Shown piece by piece: positions 1 to 11,039 of a stretch of DNA of 64,000 bases. The position numbers and the translations under genes are program-made. The stretch is from NCBI RefSeq assembly GCF_949987535.1, contig NC_080066.1:134272335-134336334 (forward strand), in the 5' to 3' direction. The stretch comes from Balaenoptera acutorostrata (lineage: Eukaryota > Chordata > Mammalia > Artiodactyla > Balaenopteridae). Under the pieces are notes generated by a model. That model was not told where the DNA came from. It ran no database searches and saw nothing but the letters and a program-made list of their open reading frames with translations. Each line of letters opens with the position of its first letter. The stretch's first letter is position 1.

Positions 1-399
1 CTCGGTTCCAATGGCATGCTGTTTCTACTGGGCTATCTCAGAATCAAATTTTCAAATTCTTGAGAGAATCCAACTGACCCACCTTGGGTCAGGTGTCCAT
101 TCAACCCTGGCCAGAGAAGGTGGGTAGCAATACAACAGCAGCTAAAATTTACTGGGTGCTGCGTGTACTTTATAAACACGGCCTTTACATAGCCTTTGGG
201 GCATCCTTTATCAGGACCCTGAAAGAGTTCTCAGAAAGAGAGGATGATTGTGAGTTGTGCAGATGTCCTAAAAGATGTCTATATGACTCAAATCTTTCCC
301 TCAGGGCATGAAAAAATTACATGCAGAGAGGTAGATATGCACATAAAAAGCTAATTTAAGCTTTATAACTCAATTCAATAATGCCACAATGGGAATAAG
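1..399. other. Unique sequence, no gene seen
   Basis: No recognisable repeat, exon or RNA gene. The short open frame at 84-311 has no recognisable domain and no splice or promoter context. Confidence 0.5.
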
Positions 400-625
400 T
401 GCAGACCCTGGAGCCCCAAATACCTGAGTTCTAATTCTAACTCTAACAAGTTTACTAGCTGTGTGGCTTGGACAAGTTCCTTCACCTCTCTGCTCACCCT
501 CCTCTTCTTTCTGTGAAATTGCGATAACAACACATATTGCATGGCACAGAGTACACAGAGTGATGGAGTACTACTACCTCTGAAGCTCTTAAACAGTAAC
601 AAGTATTTATGAGTGTTTCCTGTGT
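400..625 (+). repeat. MIR SINE (ancient, partial)
   Basis: The core 'actagctgtgtggcttgg' at about 455-472 is followed by a 'caagtt...cctct' track and a weak 'aaatt-gataa' segment. This is the order of the tRNA-derived MIR element read forwards. It is an old fragment with blurred edges and no target duplication. Confidence 0.75.
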
Positions 626-734
626 AACAGGGAAATGTCCAAAAGGGACACACACCAGTGGGAAGGGAAAGGTGAAGAAGCAAAGAATCTACTTGGCCTG
701 GTGGGCATTACCATTATATAATACCACTATACAA

Positions 735-970
735 TAACGAGAGCTAATAGCTATCAATTATTGTGTATAATGTGATGGGAAATTTTCTCAGTGCTTCACA
801 TATATTTATATATATATTAGCTGAGTACTACTACTGTCCCATTTGGAGGCACAGAGAGTTTAAGTAACCTGTCCTAGGTCACACAGCTAGTAAGCTATAG
901 AAGTAGGACTTGAGCCTAGACAGACTCGCTCCAGGGCTTATATCTTAAACACTACTCTGTACTGCCCTTA
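735..970 (-). repeat. MIR SINE, reverse orientation
   Basis: The sequence around 845-900 ('ggcacagagagtttaagtaa' and then 'cacacagctagtaag') is the reverse complement of the MIR core. The left part matches the MIR tail region. With the copy at 400-625 it makes an inverted pair of ancient SINEs. Confidence 0.8.
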
Positions 971-1554
971 GGCCAACTGTATCATAGCATATCCTGCCAC
1001 ATGTGTTCCTGAACCAGAGAGGTGTCTGTGGACATACACCACAGAGAGGAGACAGTGCGGCTTCAAGCTTTCACACTTGCTAGAATTCCCCTGGTTTACT
1101 CCACATGCCCCCTTTCATGAGGTTACCTCACCAGAAGTAATGGATTGTTATGCTTCTTGATCAGCTGTAAACTCTGAGATAGTCTGCCTACCACACTTTA
1201 AGATTTGGAAGGTTTAAGATTTGGAAGGTTTACTTGCAAAAGCTCTTAGAAGCACCCATGGATAAACAAGAGTGAAAAATTAAACCAAGGATAGACATTT
1301 TTGTTTGCACTTTTTTCAGATCTGGATTCAAAAATAACTGGATTCAAAAACTTTCCCTGGCACCACAGGCAAACGCTTCTTCCCCAGGCGCGGAATGGCC
1401 TGTCGAAGACAACGCAGGCACATTGCTGTGGTAACTGAGGAAATTTATAAATGATGTACAACCTCATATTTCTGCCAGTTTTACTTTAAAAGAGTCTTAA
1501 AGACCAAGACACTGAGTCTTGGTGAAGTTTGATGACTTCTAAGAGAATTAAACA
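971..1554. other. Unique sequence with a short tandem duplication
   Basis: Apart from the 16-bp duplication at 1199-1230, no repeat family, exon or RNA gene is recognised. Confidence 0.45.
1199..1230. repeat. 16-bp exact tandem duplication
   Basis: The unit 'taagatttggaaggtt' occurs at 1199-1214 and again at 1215-1230 with no mismatch. The flanks show no longer repeat array, so this is a local replication-slippage duplication rather than a microsatellite. Confidence 0.95.
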
Positions 1555-1930
1555 ACGTACATGTGGCAGAAGCCATTGGTTGGTTAGCCCAACTCCCATT
1601 CTCAAATCCACCTTCTTTGGCATCCTGCATTATAGAGGCTGGAAAAGCCAAATATTTGCTTTCCTGCTCTCCTGAACCTAGGGTTGGCCATTGAGACAGT
1701 TTTGGCCTCAGTGAGGTATAAGTAGAAGTCTCCAAGAGCTTCTGGCAAATCTTTGCTTTCCTGATACAAAGGAGAAATGTCACTGTCACACACCCCCTTC
1801 TTTCTGTCTTGGATACAGACTCGTGCCTAGAGCTATGGTAGCCATCTTGCAACCACCAGAGAAGGGCCAACAGAATTGGAGAAACACTAGCTTTGGTATT
1901 TTTTGCACGATTACCAATCACCACCAGCTG
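1555..1930 (-). repeat. Probable ancient interspersed repeat (LTR-like), unclassified
   Basis: Read on the minus strand, phrases such as 'gttgcaagatggctacca', an aagcaaagatttgccagaagc stretch and 'ctcaatggccaaccc' occur in an order I associate with old mammalian interspersed repeats (MaLR or MER type). I cannot name the family. The 147-residue open frame on the minus strand (1481-1924) overlaps it and has no recognisable protein domain, so I do not call it a gene. Confidence 0.4.
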
Positions 1931-2684
1931 TTTACCTCCAGAATGCTTGTTATATGAGTAAAATTGTTTAAGTCACTTTGGTTAGGTTTTCTGTTGATGC
2001 TGAAAGCATTCGTATTGATATAATGTGATTGCAGATATATTAGCCCAGTCATTTATCAGCTTTTAATTCTACACCAATTTGTCTATCCCTCAAAAATCCC
2101 CCAGAAGTTGGGTTAAGAAGCATTATTTAATCAAATCACTGATACGACTTATAGGGCACAGTATAATCAAAGTGAGTCCTCTTTCTAGTTTATCCCCTAA
2201 TCATAATAACTATTTTAATGTAACTCCAATATCACATCATTAATAGTATAAGGAAGGATGGTCTAGTGCATTATTAACCAAACTTACTGTTATTCAGTCC
2301 AATAAAAACCATCTTTTACTTTAGGCTCACGTTGCATATTTCAACTTTATAGAGTTCATGGTTGAGAGAAATGGTTGTAGTTATTTGTTCTACCTCACCC
2401 TTCTCTAGCTCGCAGATAAGGCCTCCCAAATATGCCCTAAAGATCACCCATGTGGCCACCCCCTCATGGGCACCAAGAAATCTAACTCCTCCTCTTTAGA
2501 CACTCTCCTCTCTCCCCTGACACCTAGAGATGAGCAGAGGGACTCATGGAGAAAAATGACCCCCATTAATTAATACCATTGAGTGCATAACAGCCACTCA
2601 ATTTTTTATTAATTAAGTGAATAAAAAGTAGTATCGACTAGACTGTAGGGGCTTTCAGAGAGGCTTCCTGGGGGATATGGTCTG
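1931..2684. other. AT-rich unique sequence, nothing recognised
   Basis: No open frame of note, no repeat family and no splice-bounded exon was recognised. Confidence 0.45.
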
Positions 2685-3171
2685 TCTTAGTTTGGGCAGC
2701 TGTAACAAAATACCATAAACCGGGGGGCATATAAATAATAAAAATTTATTTCTCCCAATTCTGGAGATGAGGAAGTCCGAGATCACATCACTGGCAGATC
2801 TGGTGTCTGGTGCAATTCCACTTCCTCATTGATGGCTGTCTTCTCACTGCAACCTCACGTGGCAGAAGGGACAAGGGATCTCTCTGGGGCCTTTTTGGTT
2901 TTTTCGGCCACGCCATGCGGCACGTGGGATCTTAGTTCCCCGACCAGGGATCGAACCCGTGCCCCCTGCACTGGGAGTGCGGCGTCTTAACCACTGGACC
3001 ACCAGGGAAGTCCCAACTCGGGCCTCTTTTTTAAGGGCACTAATCCCATTCATGCAGGCTCTGCCTCATGACCTGATCACCTCCCAAAGGTACCTCCTGA
3101 TACCATGACCTTGAGGATTAAGACTTCAACATATGAATTTTGAGGGGACACAAACATTCAGTTCAAGCATG
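2685..3171 (-). mobile_element. MLT1-type solo LTR (ERVL-MaLR), split by a SINE
   Basis: The left part begins 'cttagtttgggcagctgtaa' and runs through 'ttatttctcccaattctgga'. The right part carries 'cctcatgacctgatcacctc' and ends in a '-ttttgaggggacacaaacat-' segment. Reversed, this is the familiar MLT1 LTR order, so the element lies on the minus strand. The LTR is interrupted at 2892-3014 by a CHR SINE, and the short 'gggcct' on both sides fits a target duplication. No internal retroviral sequence follows it, so it is a solo LTR. Confidence 0.85.
2892..3014 (-). mobile_element. CHR-type SINE (CHR-1-like), minus strand, inside MLT1
   Basis: The element ends in 'ccaccagggaagtccc' at 2999-3014, the reverse complement of the SINE head. 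It contains the B-box-like 'ggatcgaacccgtgcc' and finishes on the left in 'ggccacgccatgcggcacg' plus a short T-rich tail. It belongs to the 'ctggtggtccagtggtt' group rather than the 'ctggtggcgcagtggtt' group. It is younger than the MLT1 LTR it interrupts. Confidence 0.9.
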
Positions 3172-3829
3172 GTCTAAACAGCTTAAACATTGTTTTAAGA
3201 GTTAGCCAAGTGGAGAGGTGATAGGGAGAGCAAGCCAGAAAGAATTGACAGCATGAAACAAAGTGTTTTACATGAATACAGAAGTGGTGCACGGGGGAGA
3301 AGCAGAAATAATTTCAAGCTGTAGAAGTGGAGCGTGAAGCAGAGAAGTTGGCAGGGATTGAATCAGCATGGCTCTTGGCAAAAGGGAAATTTGAAAGGTT
3401 TTAAGAAGGAAATTGGCATTGCTTTGCATTTCAGAAAAATCACTTTGGGGACAGTTAGGGGAGTGAATTCAAGACAAGAATCTGGGTTCAAGGAAAAGAG
3501 GATCATTATGAGTTCCTGGAGAAACAAGAGGCCATGAGGTTTAAACTAGTTAATCCATTCCCAAATGTATTAAGTCTAAATTTCAACATTTCAAAGTACT
3601 CTACCATGTTGAAGTCAAGTCAACCACGTGCTGAGTTGGATACCAGCCAGGAAGTATAACCAAAGGCTGACCTCAAGGCCCCCATCCTCTCATGGAAAGG
3701 GAGGTGGCAACAAAGGACTAGGGAGCGGACTGACTGCAAGATGGGGAAGAACCTACCTCTGTGTCTAGGCCACCTGCCCTAGTGCTCTGAGGGGAGGCCA
3801 CCTGGTGCTGTCCCAACTGTTCATCCCTT
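3172..3829. other. Unique sequence, nothing recognised
   Basis: A short open frame at 3334-3537 has no recognisable domain. No repeat family was identified. Confidence 0.4.
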
Positions 3830-3935
3830 ACTGTTTCTACCATTCTGAAGCCCAGAAGGTAAGAACTTTAACCAAGGTCACACAGTGACCAGCCAGGAAT
3901 AGTCCCAGTGGCTCCTGGACCCAATTCCACACCCT
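3830..3935 (-). repeat. MIR fragment, reverse orientation
   Basis: The track 'aaccaaggtcacacagtgac' followed by a degenerate 'ccagccaggaatagtccc' segment matches the reverse complement of the MIR core. Only about 100 bases are recognisable. Confidence 0.6.
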
Positions 3936-5689
3936 AAATCCCAGATGACAAAACCTGCTGCATAAAAATAGTTCAATTAAAATCTAAAATAAAAGGGGCA
4001 CTTGCTCTCAAGAAGAAAACAGCACAGTATTTCAGCAAAATGTCATGAACCTGCATGAAACTGTAATTTAGGAAGTTGTAAAAATATGGCCGCACAATCC
4101 TGCTGGCCTGTCACGCCTGTCACGTTACTGTGAAACTCCGACTTGGCTCTTGGGCTCTCCCCTTGCTTGGTTTGTGTGAGGCTGCCTACGGGTGAAACTA
4201 GAGTGGGAGGTCAGCTACACAAGATGGTCCATTTAACAGCTGATCTGCTGGGACCAGTGCCTAAGAAGTTAATTTCTAGCTTTGACATGGTTTCTGGTAA
4301 TTGTAGGTAATTTAAAATATAATTGCAATTTAGTTGGAAAAAAAAACAACTCTGTTTGCAGTGTTTATGCTCATCACTCTAATTTAAGGTCTAGAATGTT
4401 GGATGAACTACATTTCAATACACGCCCATTTTGCATCTTCCTGATTTTACCACCAGTGATTATAAAAACAGCCTCAGCAAACCTCAGTCTGCATTTCAAG
4501 ACAGATGCTGCAAAGCTCAGATATAAAGTTTCACATTGCTGGAAGGTTAACTGTTGTGCATGTTAATGATTATCAAATAGATGAAGAAAACCACAAGGCT
4601 CCAAAATGCAAAAACCCCTCAAAAAAATCCAGCTTGCCCATGTTTATAATAAGGCCACTTTATTTTATTTTTTTTCAAAGAAGGACGACTATGGCTGAGC
4701 TCAGTGTGGTCTGCATGCAGGCTTAATGGAGGAGTAATTACACAAGGCTGCTTGTGAGGGGCTAACGGAGCTTCCCTCTGGGTTGTGTGTGACAAACTTC
4801 TATGTGCTGAGCCAGAGCATCTAGAGCTTTGTAGCATTCAGAGATTTCTTAGCACAGGGAGATCGAGTGGTTTTTTTTTTGTTTTTTGATTTTTTTAATT
4901 CATTCATCTTTCATTTTTCTTTTAGCAAACATCAGATAATATGAACAAAATTTTATTGCTCACTATAGTTACACACATTCTTTTTTGCTTTATATAAGTT
5001 ATAAACATATTTAAGTGGATAGAATTCTTGGCTAAAGGCATATTCCAGAACTCTGACATCAAGTGTTTTGAATGTACTAGTTTATTTTGAGTGAAGAAGA
5101 AATTTTAGGATATATTGTGTGTGGATTTATAGAAAAAAATTGTTTTAATTGTCCAAAGTGTGAAAAGGAGAACTACTCAATAGCAGGCACCCTGGCAATT
5201 ATTTAGATTCCAAAGCACTATCATGAACCAAATCAGCCATTGTTATTTACTTAGGACACATGCAGCCAAATGATTGAGAAATTAGCTGAAATGAGCACTT
5301 GATCTAATAACTTCACATACAGTCTCCCCTCTACCAGCTTGCGAAACTTTCTAGAAGAAGCTTAGGGTGGAAGCAGCACTGCACTGCCATGACACTGCAT
5401 TAACATTGGCACTGAAATCACACTCTGAGTCTGAGAACTGAGGGCCAGGGGTCAAAATTTGCAGTACTGATATCCAAAGCCTGCTTTCAAAAACAGACCC
5501 AAACTAAGGCTAATTGCCAACCAATTCCACATAGACAGTAAAGATTGTCTGCCTAGAAAGCTTTCACATTGAGCTGAGAAGTTTAATAACTGGGAAAACA
5601 AAAAGTGTTCCCCAGTAGCAGAACCAAGTTGATCTGACTTTGCTGATAATGATTCAGCAAGAAAACAAACTTTTTTAAAGAACTGATCA
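3936..5689. other. Unique sequence, some segments possibly conserved non-coding DNA
   Basis: No gene or firm repeat is seen. The segments 4080-4320 and 4690-4800 are more complex in base order than their AT-rich surroundings and include 'ggaggagtaattacaca', a homeodomain-type TAATTA core. This is a weak impression only. A T-rich run lies at 4870-4900. Confidence 0.3.
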
Positions 5690-5870
5690 TTTATTACATG
5701 TACCTGAATTTTTAAAAATTCAAATATTACAAAAGTGAAAATTTCTCTCCAACCTCAAACCCCTGTCTCCCCAGTCTCCTTCTCTCAAAGTAGCCCCTGC
5801 TATCAGTTTTTTGTATGCTATAAGCTATTCATATCTAAGTACGTATAGGTATGCCACATACACACAGTGG
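5690..5870 (-). repeat. L1 3' UTR-type fragment, reverse orientation
   Basis: The order 'ttaaaaattcaaatattaca', 'gtgaaaatttctctcc', 'cccctgtctccccagtctcc' and a later 'agtagcccctgctatcagtt' resembles the 3' untranslated part of old L1 elements read backwards. It is a short, old copy with uncertain edges. Confidence 0.5.
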
Positions 5871-5879
5871 TAGCTCCCG

Positions 5880-6800
5880 AATTTCTACGTAGGAGGGGCT
5901 GAGGGGCTATAATCCAACTGGCTATGGATAAACTGCCTAAAGATACATTTGCCTAGTAACTTACATAAGTAAAAATATATAAATCTGAGTACCAAAAGAA
6001 GTATAGCAATCAATTATAAACCACTAAAAAATGGGAATTCACAAGTCCATACCAATAATCAATAGATAGTAAATAAAAATTAAATGAGGGGAAAAGGGAG
6101 TCCTCAGCTATAGTGAAGTTCAATGGCTTACTGTTGAGTAAGGAAGGAGTATTGGACCTGGAGGACCATTCTTTTGCAACCATGATAATGAAGATTGGAT
6201 CAAACAAGACTCATCAATGGATGCTACACCTAGGAGAAAATTCTGATGAGGACCAGAATATTTGCATCATCTTAAAGTGTCTCCCCACCGACTGCTTTTA
6301 TTAGTTGCAAAAGTAAAGAGAAAAAAACCCACTAATTATATAATGGAGACTCTGGAAAACACTTTGACCAATTCATCAAAATTAACATTACCAGTGCGAA
6401 CAGACATGGTACCCTGAGAAGGACACAATATCACCTATGTGGTACACTGGCCTAGAAGGCATCACTTCAATCTAATCACAAGGAAATATCAGACAAACCT
6501 AAAATGAGGAACATTCTATTTTTAAAAAGGCCACAGGTCAGGAATTCCCCTTGCAGTCCAGTGGTTAGGACTCCTTGCTTCCACTGCTGGATCCCACAAG
6601 CCGCGCAGCGTGGCCAAAGTGGGGAAAAAGAGGTCAGGAAAGGAGTTGTAGTGAGGACTATATTCTTCAAAAGTGCCAATGTCATAAAAGACAGAAAGAT
6701 TGTGGAAATGTTACAGATTAAATAAGGCTAAAGAGACATGACAGCCAAATGCAATACCAGACCCTAGACTTGAAGAAGAAAAAGTATCAGAGAAGAAGAT
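5880..6800 (+). mobile_element. Old L1M (L1MC-like) 3' UTR-type fragment
   Basis: The order 'atcagacaaacctaaaatga', 'aacattctatttttaaaaag', 'ttcttcaaaagtgccaatgt', 'cataaaagacagaaagattg' and 'agagacatgacagccaaatg' is that of a long L1M 3' UTR-type repeat read forwards. The repeat at 56530-58480 appears to be the same family on the other strand. The copy is interrupted near 6541 by a short CHR SINE. No ORF2 coding part is attached. Confidence 0.65.
6541..6630 (+). mobile_element. Short, internally deleted CHR-1-like SINE
   Basis: The head 'ggaattccccttgcagtcca' and 'gtggttaggactccttgctt' match the CHR SINE head. The tail 'gccgcgcagcgtggccaaag' ends in a short A-rich run. About half of the usual middle is missing. 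The flanking 'aggtcagga' at 6535 and again at 6631 is a target duplication inside the older L1M fragment. Confidence 0.8.
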
Positions 6801-9800
6801 TATTAGATCACCTGACAGAATGGGAATACAAACAGTAGAGTAGATAAAGTCAGTTGTAGGAGTGATACTTCTGGTTCTATAAGACCAAACGCTACCAGCC
6901 CCACTCTTACCTGGGACCTCTGAGTCCCCATGCCCTTCAGTAGCACTTAAGCCTTTGTCTACAAAGCTCCTTCTTTGCCCAGGTAAGTAGGGGATGGGAA
7001 AGGTCCAATGCCAGGTAGGTTGTTCCTGCAGCAGGAACGAGGGCTATTTTCAGTTTTGCTTCAGGACCCGGAATTTTAGACTATGTCAATGATACAGACC
7101 CAAAAGTGAGAAACTGTCAATACCTCACAAATTTCTTTCTGGTCCTCTCTGACCAGCTTGTGCTAATCTCACTGAAACCTTCCTCTTACCCTCCTTTTTC
7201 CTAAGTCCATTTAAAAGCCAAACAAACTCTACCTAAGGAAAGAATAGGGCACGACAAATGCAGATAGCTAATATTTGCTTGGTAAATAAGTAAAAATGAA
7301 TGATCAAGTGAATGAATGAACAAATAAACAGTGAAGGTATTTGAGTAATGCTCTGATAATGAAGACTACTAGTATCGTTTGTGCAGGAATAACAAAAAGA
7401 AAATGTGTTTTTTCTAACCTTAGCTCTTGCTAGCTGTGCTTAAGTAATGTAGTCATTTCCCTGTATTTGCTTCTAAATGTAAATACCCCTGTATTTGAAC
7501 CAATATTAAGTCTGGGAATATATTGACTATAACAGAGTAAAAAGGAGAAAAAACCCTTTAAAGGAGACATGGAAACACAAAGGTACTCATTGCTGGCCTT
7601 CCTATCAGGTGGATGAAAATGGAAAATTAAACTTATAAGAAAACTATAAGAATTTTACACTCAAATGAAACCTTAAGATAAGTGTGCATGTGAAGAGTGG
7701 GGAGCAGAAATTGACAATGATTAGGCAAAGAAAATAAAGTGTTGGGCAAAGCAGAATCTGTAATTCAGCTTGACAGAGAAAAAGGAAGCTGAGGCAAAAC
7801 TCATCAGGCCCTTGGGATTACCCTCCTGCCTGGGATGCAGGAGGAAGCCAAGGTACGGATGAGGGAGGCTGCAGGTACCAGGTGAGGATTCACACAGGTT
7901 CTGCCTAGCTCTAGAGTGGTGTGAGCATGGTGGAAGTTAATATTCTCTACCCCAGTGATTTGGGACATTTGGAAATTTGCTCCAAAAGCAAGAAAAAGTT
8001 CAGAGAATTGTTAATGTTTCTCGAAAAAGAACAAACATATAAATGTCTATGCACCTAAGGGAAATCATTCTACAGGGCTTATCAGCCATACTGAACACCC
8101 AGCAACCTTTCCCATTCCTCTGCTAATAACACTTTGATTTTACATTGGAGGGATGATCTCCCCCACCCCACCCCACCGAATGCACTGTCAGCCAAGTTGT
8201 GCATTTCAGGTGCCCCATGTATAGTAATAGAGATCAATAGGTACATTTGTTGAATGAATGAATGAGTCCAGCCCTCCTCTGGCTAGACTCATTCTATGAG
8301 TCAATGCAATATCCTTCTCCCAGAGATCTGGGTCTTAAGTAAAATGTCATAGACTAAAAAATGCCAGAAACAGATTCAACCCAGCAGAGATGTTCTAAAG
8401 AGAGACCATCCATTTTTGTTGCCTAGATCTTGGGATTCCTTCATCATGATTCCTGTCCTTTTCAAGCCAGGTGCCTAAGTTTTCTCTTTTATTCTAAGAA
8501 CTATTATATATCCTTCCAGTAAACTCTCCCTCTGCTTAAGTTATCCAAAGCTCATTTCTGCTGCTTATGAAAGAAGAACCATGACAGACACACATTTCCC
8601 AGCTCACCCGTATGGAGTACACCAATTATTATTCCCAAATATGGGCTTGGTAATAAGAAGGTTAGAGGAAGTTTGTGGATTTTTTTCTACTTTTATTTCC
8701 ATGTGTCTGGTTGAGCGCACCAAATATACTTAAGGGCAGGAACTCGGGTCTAAATAAGAAAATTCAGTTCTTTGCCTTCTCCTGCAAGAACCCTTTATTA
8801 CTGTATCTAAAAGTATCTATTGTTCAATAGATGTTAGCCAGAGTTACATGTTTTTATGTTAAGAAACCACTTATTTCTAGACTAATTTCAAAGGGAGCAT
8901 TTTCAATATACCAATTTCCAAAGCCCTACCTCAGCTACCACAAATTTCCCCTGATTTTCGTGTGCAATCAGGAATAGCTTGAAGCAGGAACAGGGTACCA
9001 CTTTTGCTGCTAATGTTTCAACTTTCCAAGTTTAGCTATGTAAAGAACTCATTTAAACAAGTTCTAGCATCCTTTTTCAAAAATACAGTTTAAACACCAG
9101 GTTTCATTTAGCAGCCCAGGTACTTTATTGAAAAGCCCGGAGGAAATGATTATTGCTATCTTGTTTTCAACTGGTTATTTTTTAACTAATTAAAAAACCT
9201 CCATTGATAATTCTTATTGTTTTGGCCATGATTTTTGTGCCTAGTACAGTTCTAAGCACCTAACAGATGTTTAAGAAATGGTAGTTAAATTCATGAACTA
9301 CTAAATGTTTTGTTTTTCATTGTGAAGCTATTTCAGTTTGATTCGTCACTGAGAATTGGTTGAAGAGATCTACTGCATAGCCATTTTAAAGTTAGTGGAC
9401 ACAGATGTCACAGCAAATAGCTATTTTTGATGATTCCACAAACTTCCCATAAAAGTTTTAGGGTCCTAAAATGGTCCCATTATAGAATGAAAGCCTAAAC
9501 TGCTGCCTGGGATGATCCTGTGGTAGGATTTATACGCCAGCGGTTCCCCCTCTTGTTCCAACATCAAGCTAGAAGGCTTGACTTTACCTTAAACCACACC
9601 TTTTATTGGTTCCTTCCGCTCCCTATCCTGTTTCCCTTATTACCTTATAGATTCTTAGCAAAGAGCAGCTGAATCCCTATCTCAGGCTTTGCTTCTGTTG
9701 AACCCAACTGAAGACAACAATATGCTATTATCTTACTAGAAGTATTATATAATACCTATGGATTTCTTTGCCAATGAAATTTCAAATTCTACCAAATGTG

Positions 9801-9849
9801 TAGATGCCTGCAAAGGATATAATAAGATTGTATAGAATCAACACAGACA
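6801..9849. other. Mostly unique sequence with weak L2-like tails
   Basis: Short segments ending in 'gttgaatgaatgaatgag' (8245-8265), a 'gggcaggaactcgggtc' segment (8735-8755) and a 'cctagtacagttctaagcac' segment (9240-9262) look like scattered L2 or MIR3 3' ends, too short to define. No exon, RNA gene or promoter is recognised. Confidence 0.4.
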
Positions 9850-10000
9850 ACTATAATTTACTGAGAGCTTTCTATGTAGATGCTAGCTCCTTGAATTCTT
9901 TTCACAATCTTTTAGGTAGGCATAATCACTTGCACTTCCAAAATAAAAAAAAAAAGTTGAGTCACAAATGTTAAAACAATCTGTGCAAAGTCAGATAACT
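9850..10000 (-). repeat. MIR, reverse orientation, degenerate
   Basis: The order 'actgagagctttctatgtag', 'ttcacaatcttttaggtagg', a short poly(A) and 'gtgcaaagtcagataact' follows the reverse complement of MIR with much divergence. Confidence 0.5.
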
Positions 10001-10725
10001 AGTACATGACAATTTATTTTGAGTATTTCCTGAAAGGTCTCACAGGTTGATCATAAACGTTCTAAAATACTCCAAAAGAAAATGGTGATGTCCCTCTAAC
10101 TTCCTGTTCTTCAATAGTTGTGGGATAAAGCCCAAGTGGTCACTTCAGAAATGACTGATACGTTTAAGGCTTACCCATGAGATCTAAAACAGATTTTTCT
10201 AAAAACAAAAACAAAACCCAAACAAACAAACAAAAAACACCCTGGCCTCATCACATTAACTTCTGTGTTTACAAAAACCAAATCAACCAACCTCTCCATA
10301 GCCAAAAAGAGGGGTCAATGATTGTTAAAACAGCATTTTAGTTTTAGAAGAAGTTGAAAATGGGAGTAGGTAAAGAGCATGTGACCCACTCTCAACCAGA
10401 AATACCAAAAAGCCTTTGATAGGGAACTGGATGAAGCAATTATAAGCAGCATCACAGGCTGTCAACCTCAGATATCTGTCTTCCTTAAAAGCCCACATGC
10501 TCTGTCATCAACAAGGTTATCTCAACCTTTCCTGAACCTATTTTTATTTTTAGCCTGGCTTACCTCTTAGTGTAATTATCTCCTAAGTTCAATTCCCATC
10601 AAGAAAAGCAGCACTACACTAATGCAGCCCTAAAAAAGCTAAGTCACACATGGTTCGGTCCCCAAATAAATCATAATTTATAAAGCATAGTCTAAGAGGT
10701 AAAAAAAAATAATTATAAAAGAAAT
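10001..10725. other. Unique sequence with an A/C-rich low-complexity patch
   Basis: The patch at 10202-10240 is a (CAAA)n-like run. No other structure is recognised. Confidence 0.4.
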
Positions 10726-11039
10726 TCACATGCTAAGTGAAATAAACCAGGCACAAAAAGACAAATATTGCATGATTCCACTTGTATAAGGTACCCAGAA
10801 AAATCAAATTCATAGAGACAGAAAGAATTGTAGTAGTTACCAGGGGCTGGTGGGGGAGGAGGGGAAATGGGGAGTTATTATTTAATGGGTCAAGTTTCTG
10901 TTTGGATGACAAAAACGTTCTGGAAATGGATAGTGGTGATGGTTGCACAACAATGTGAAATTCTTAATGCCACTGAACAGTATACTTTTAAAAAATTAAA
11001 ATGGTACATTTCATTATGTATATTTCACCACAAGAACTT
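10726..11039 (+). mobile_element. Old L1M 3' end, plus strand, split by a younger L1
   Basis: The segment runs 'tgctaagtgaaataaaccag', 'attgcatgattccacttgta', 'tagttaccaggggctggtgg', 'gatggttgcacaacaatgtg' and 'aaaatggtacatttcattat'. This is the 3' end of old L1 elements in the forward direction. It breaks at 11039 and its last bases resume at 13115, because a minus-strand L1 landed in its tail. Confidence 0.85.
11024..11039. repeat. Target-site duplication, left copy (L1 at 11040-13098)
   Basis: The 16 bases 'ttcaccacaagaactt' recur exactly at 13099-13114 and bracket the L1 insertion. Confidence 0.95.

Noticed and set aside
1481..1924. 147-residue minus-strand frame as a gene
   Set aside because: It coincides with what looks like an ancient interspersed repeat and has no recognisable domain.
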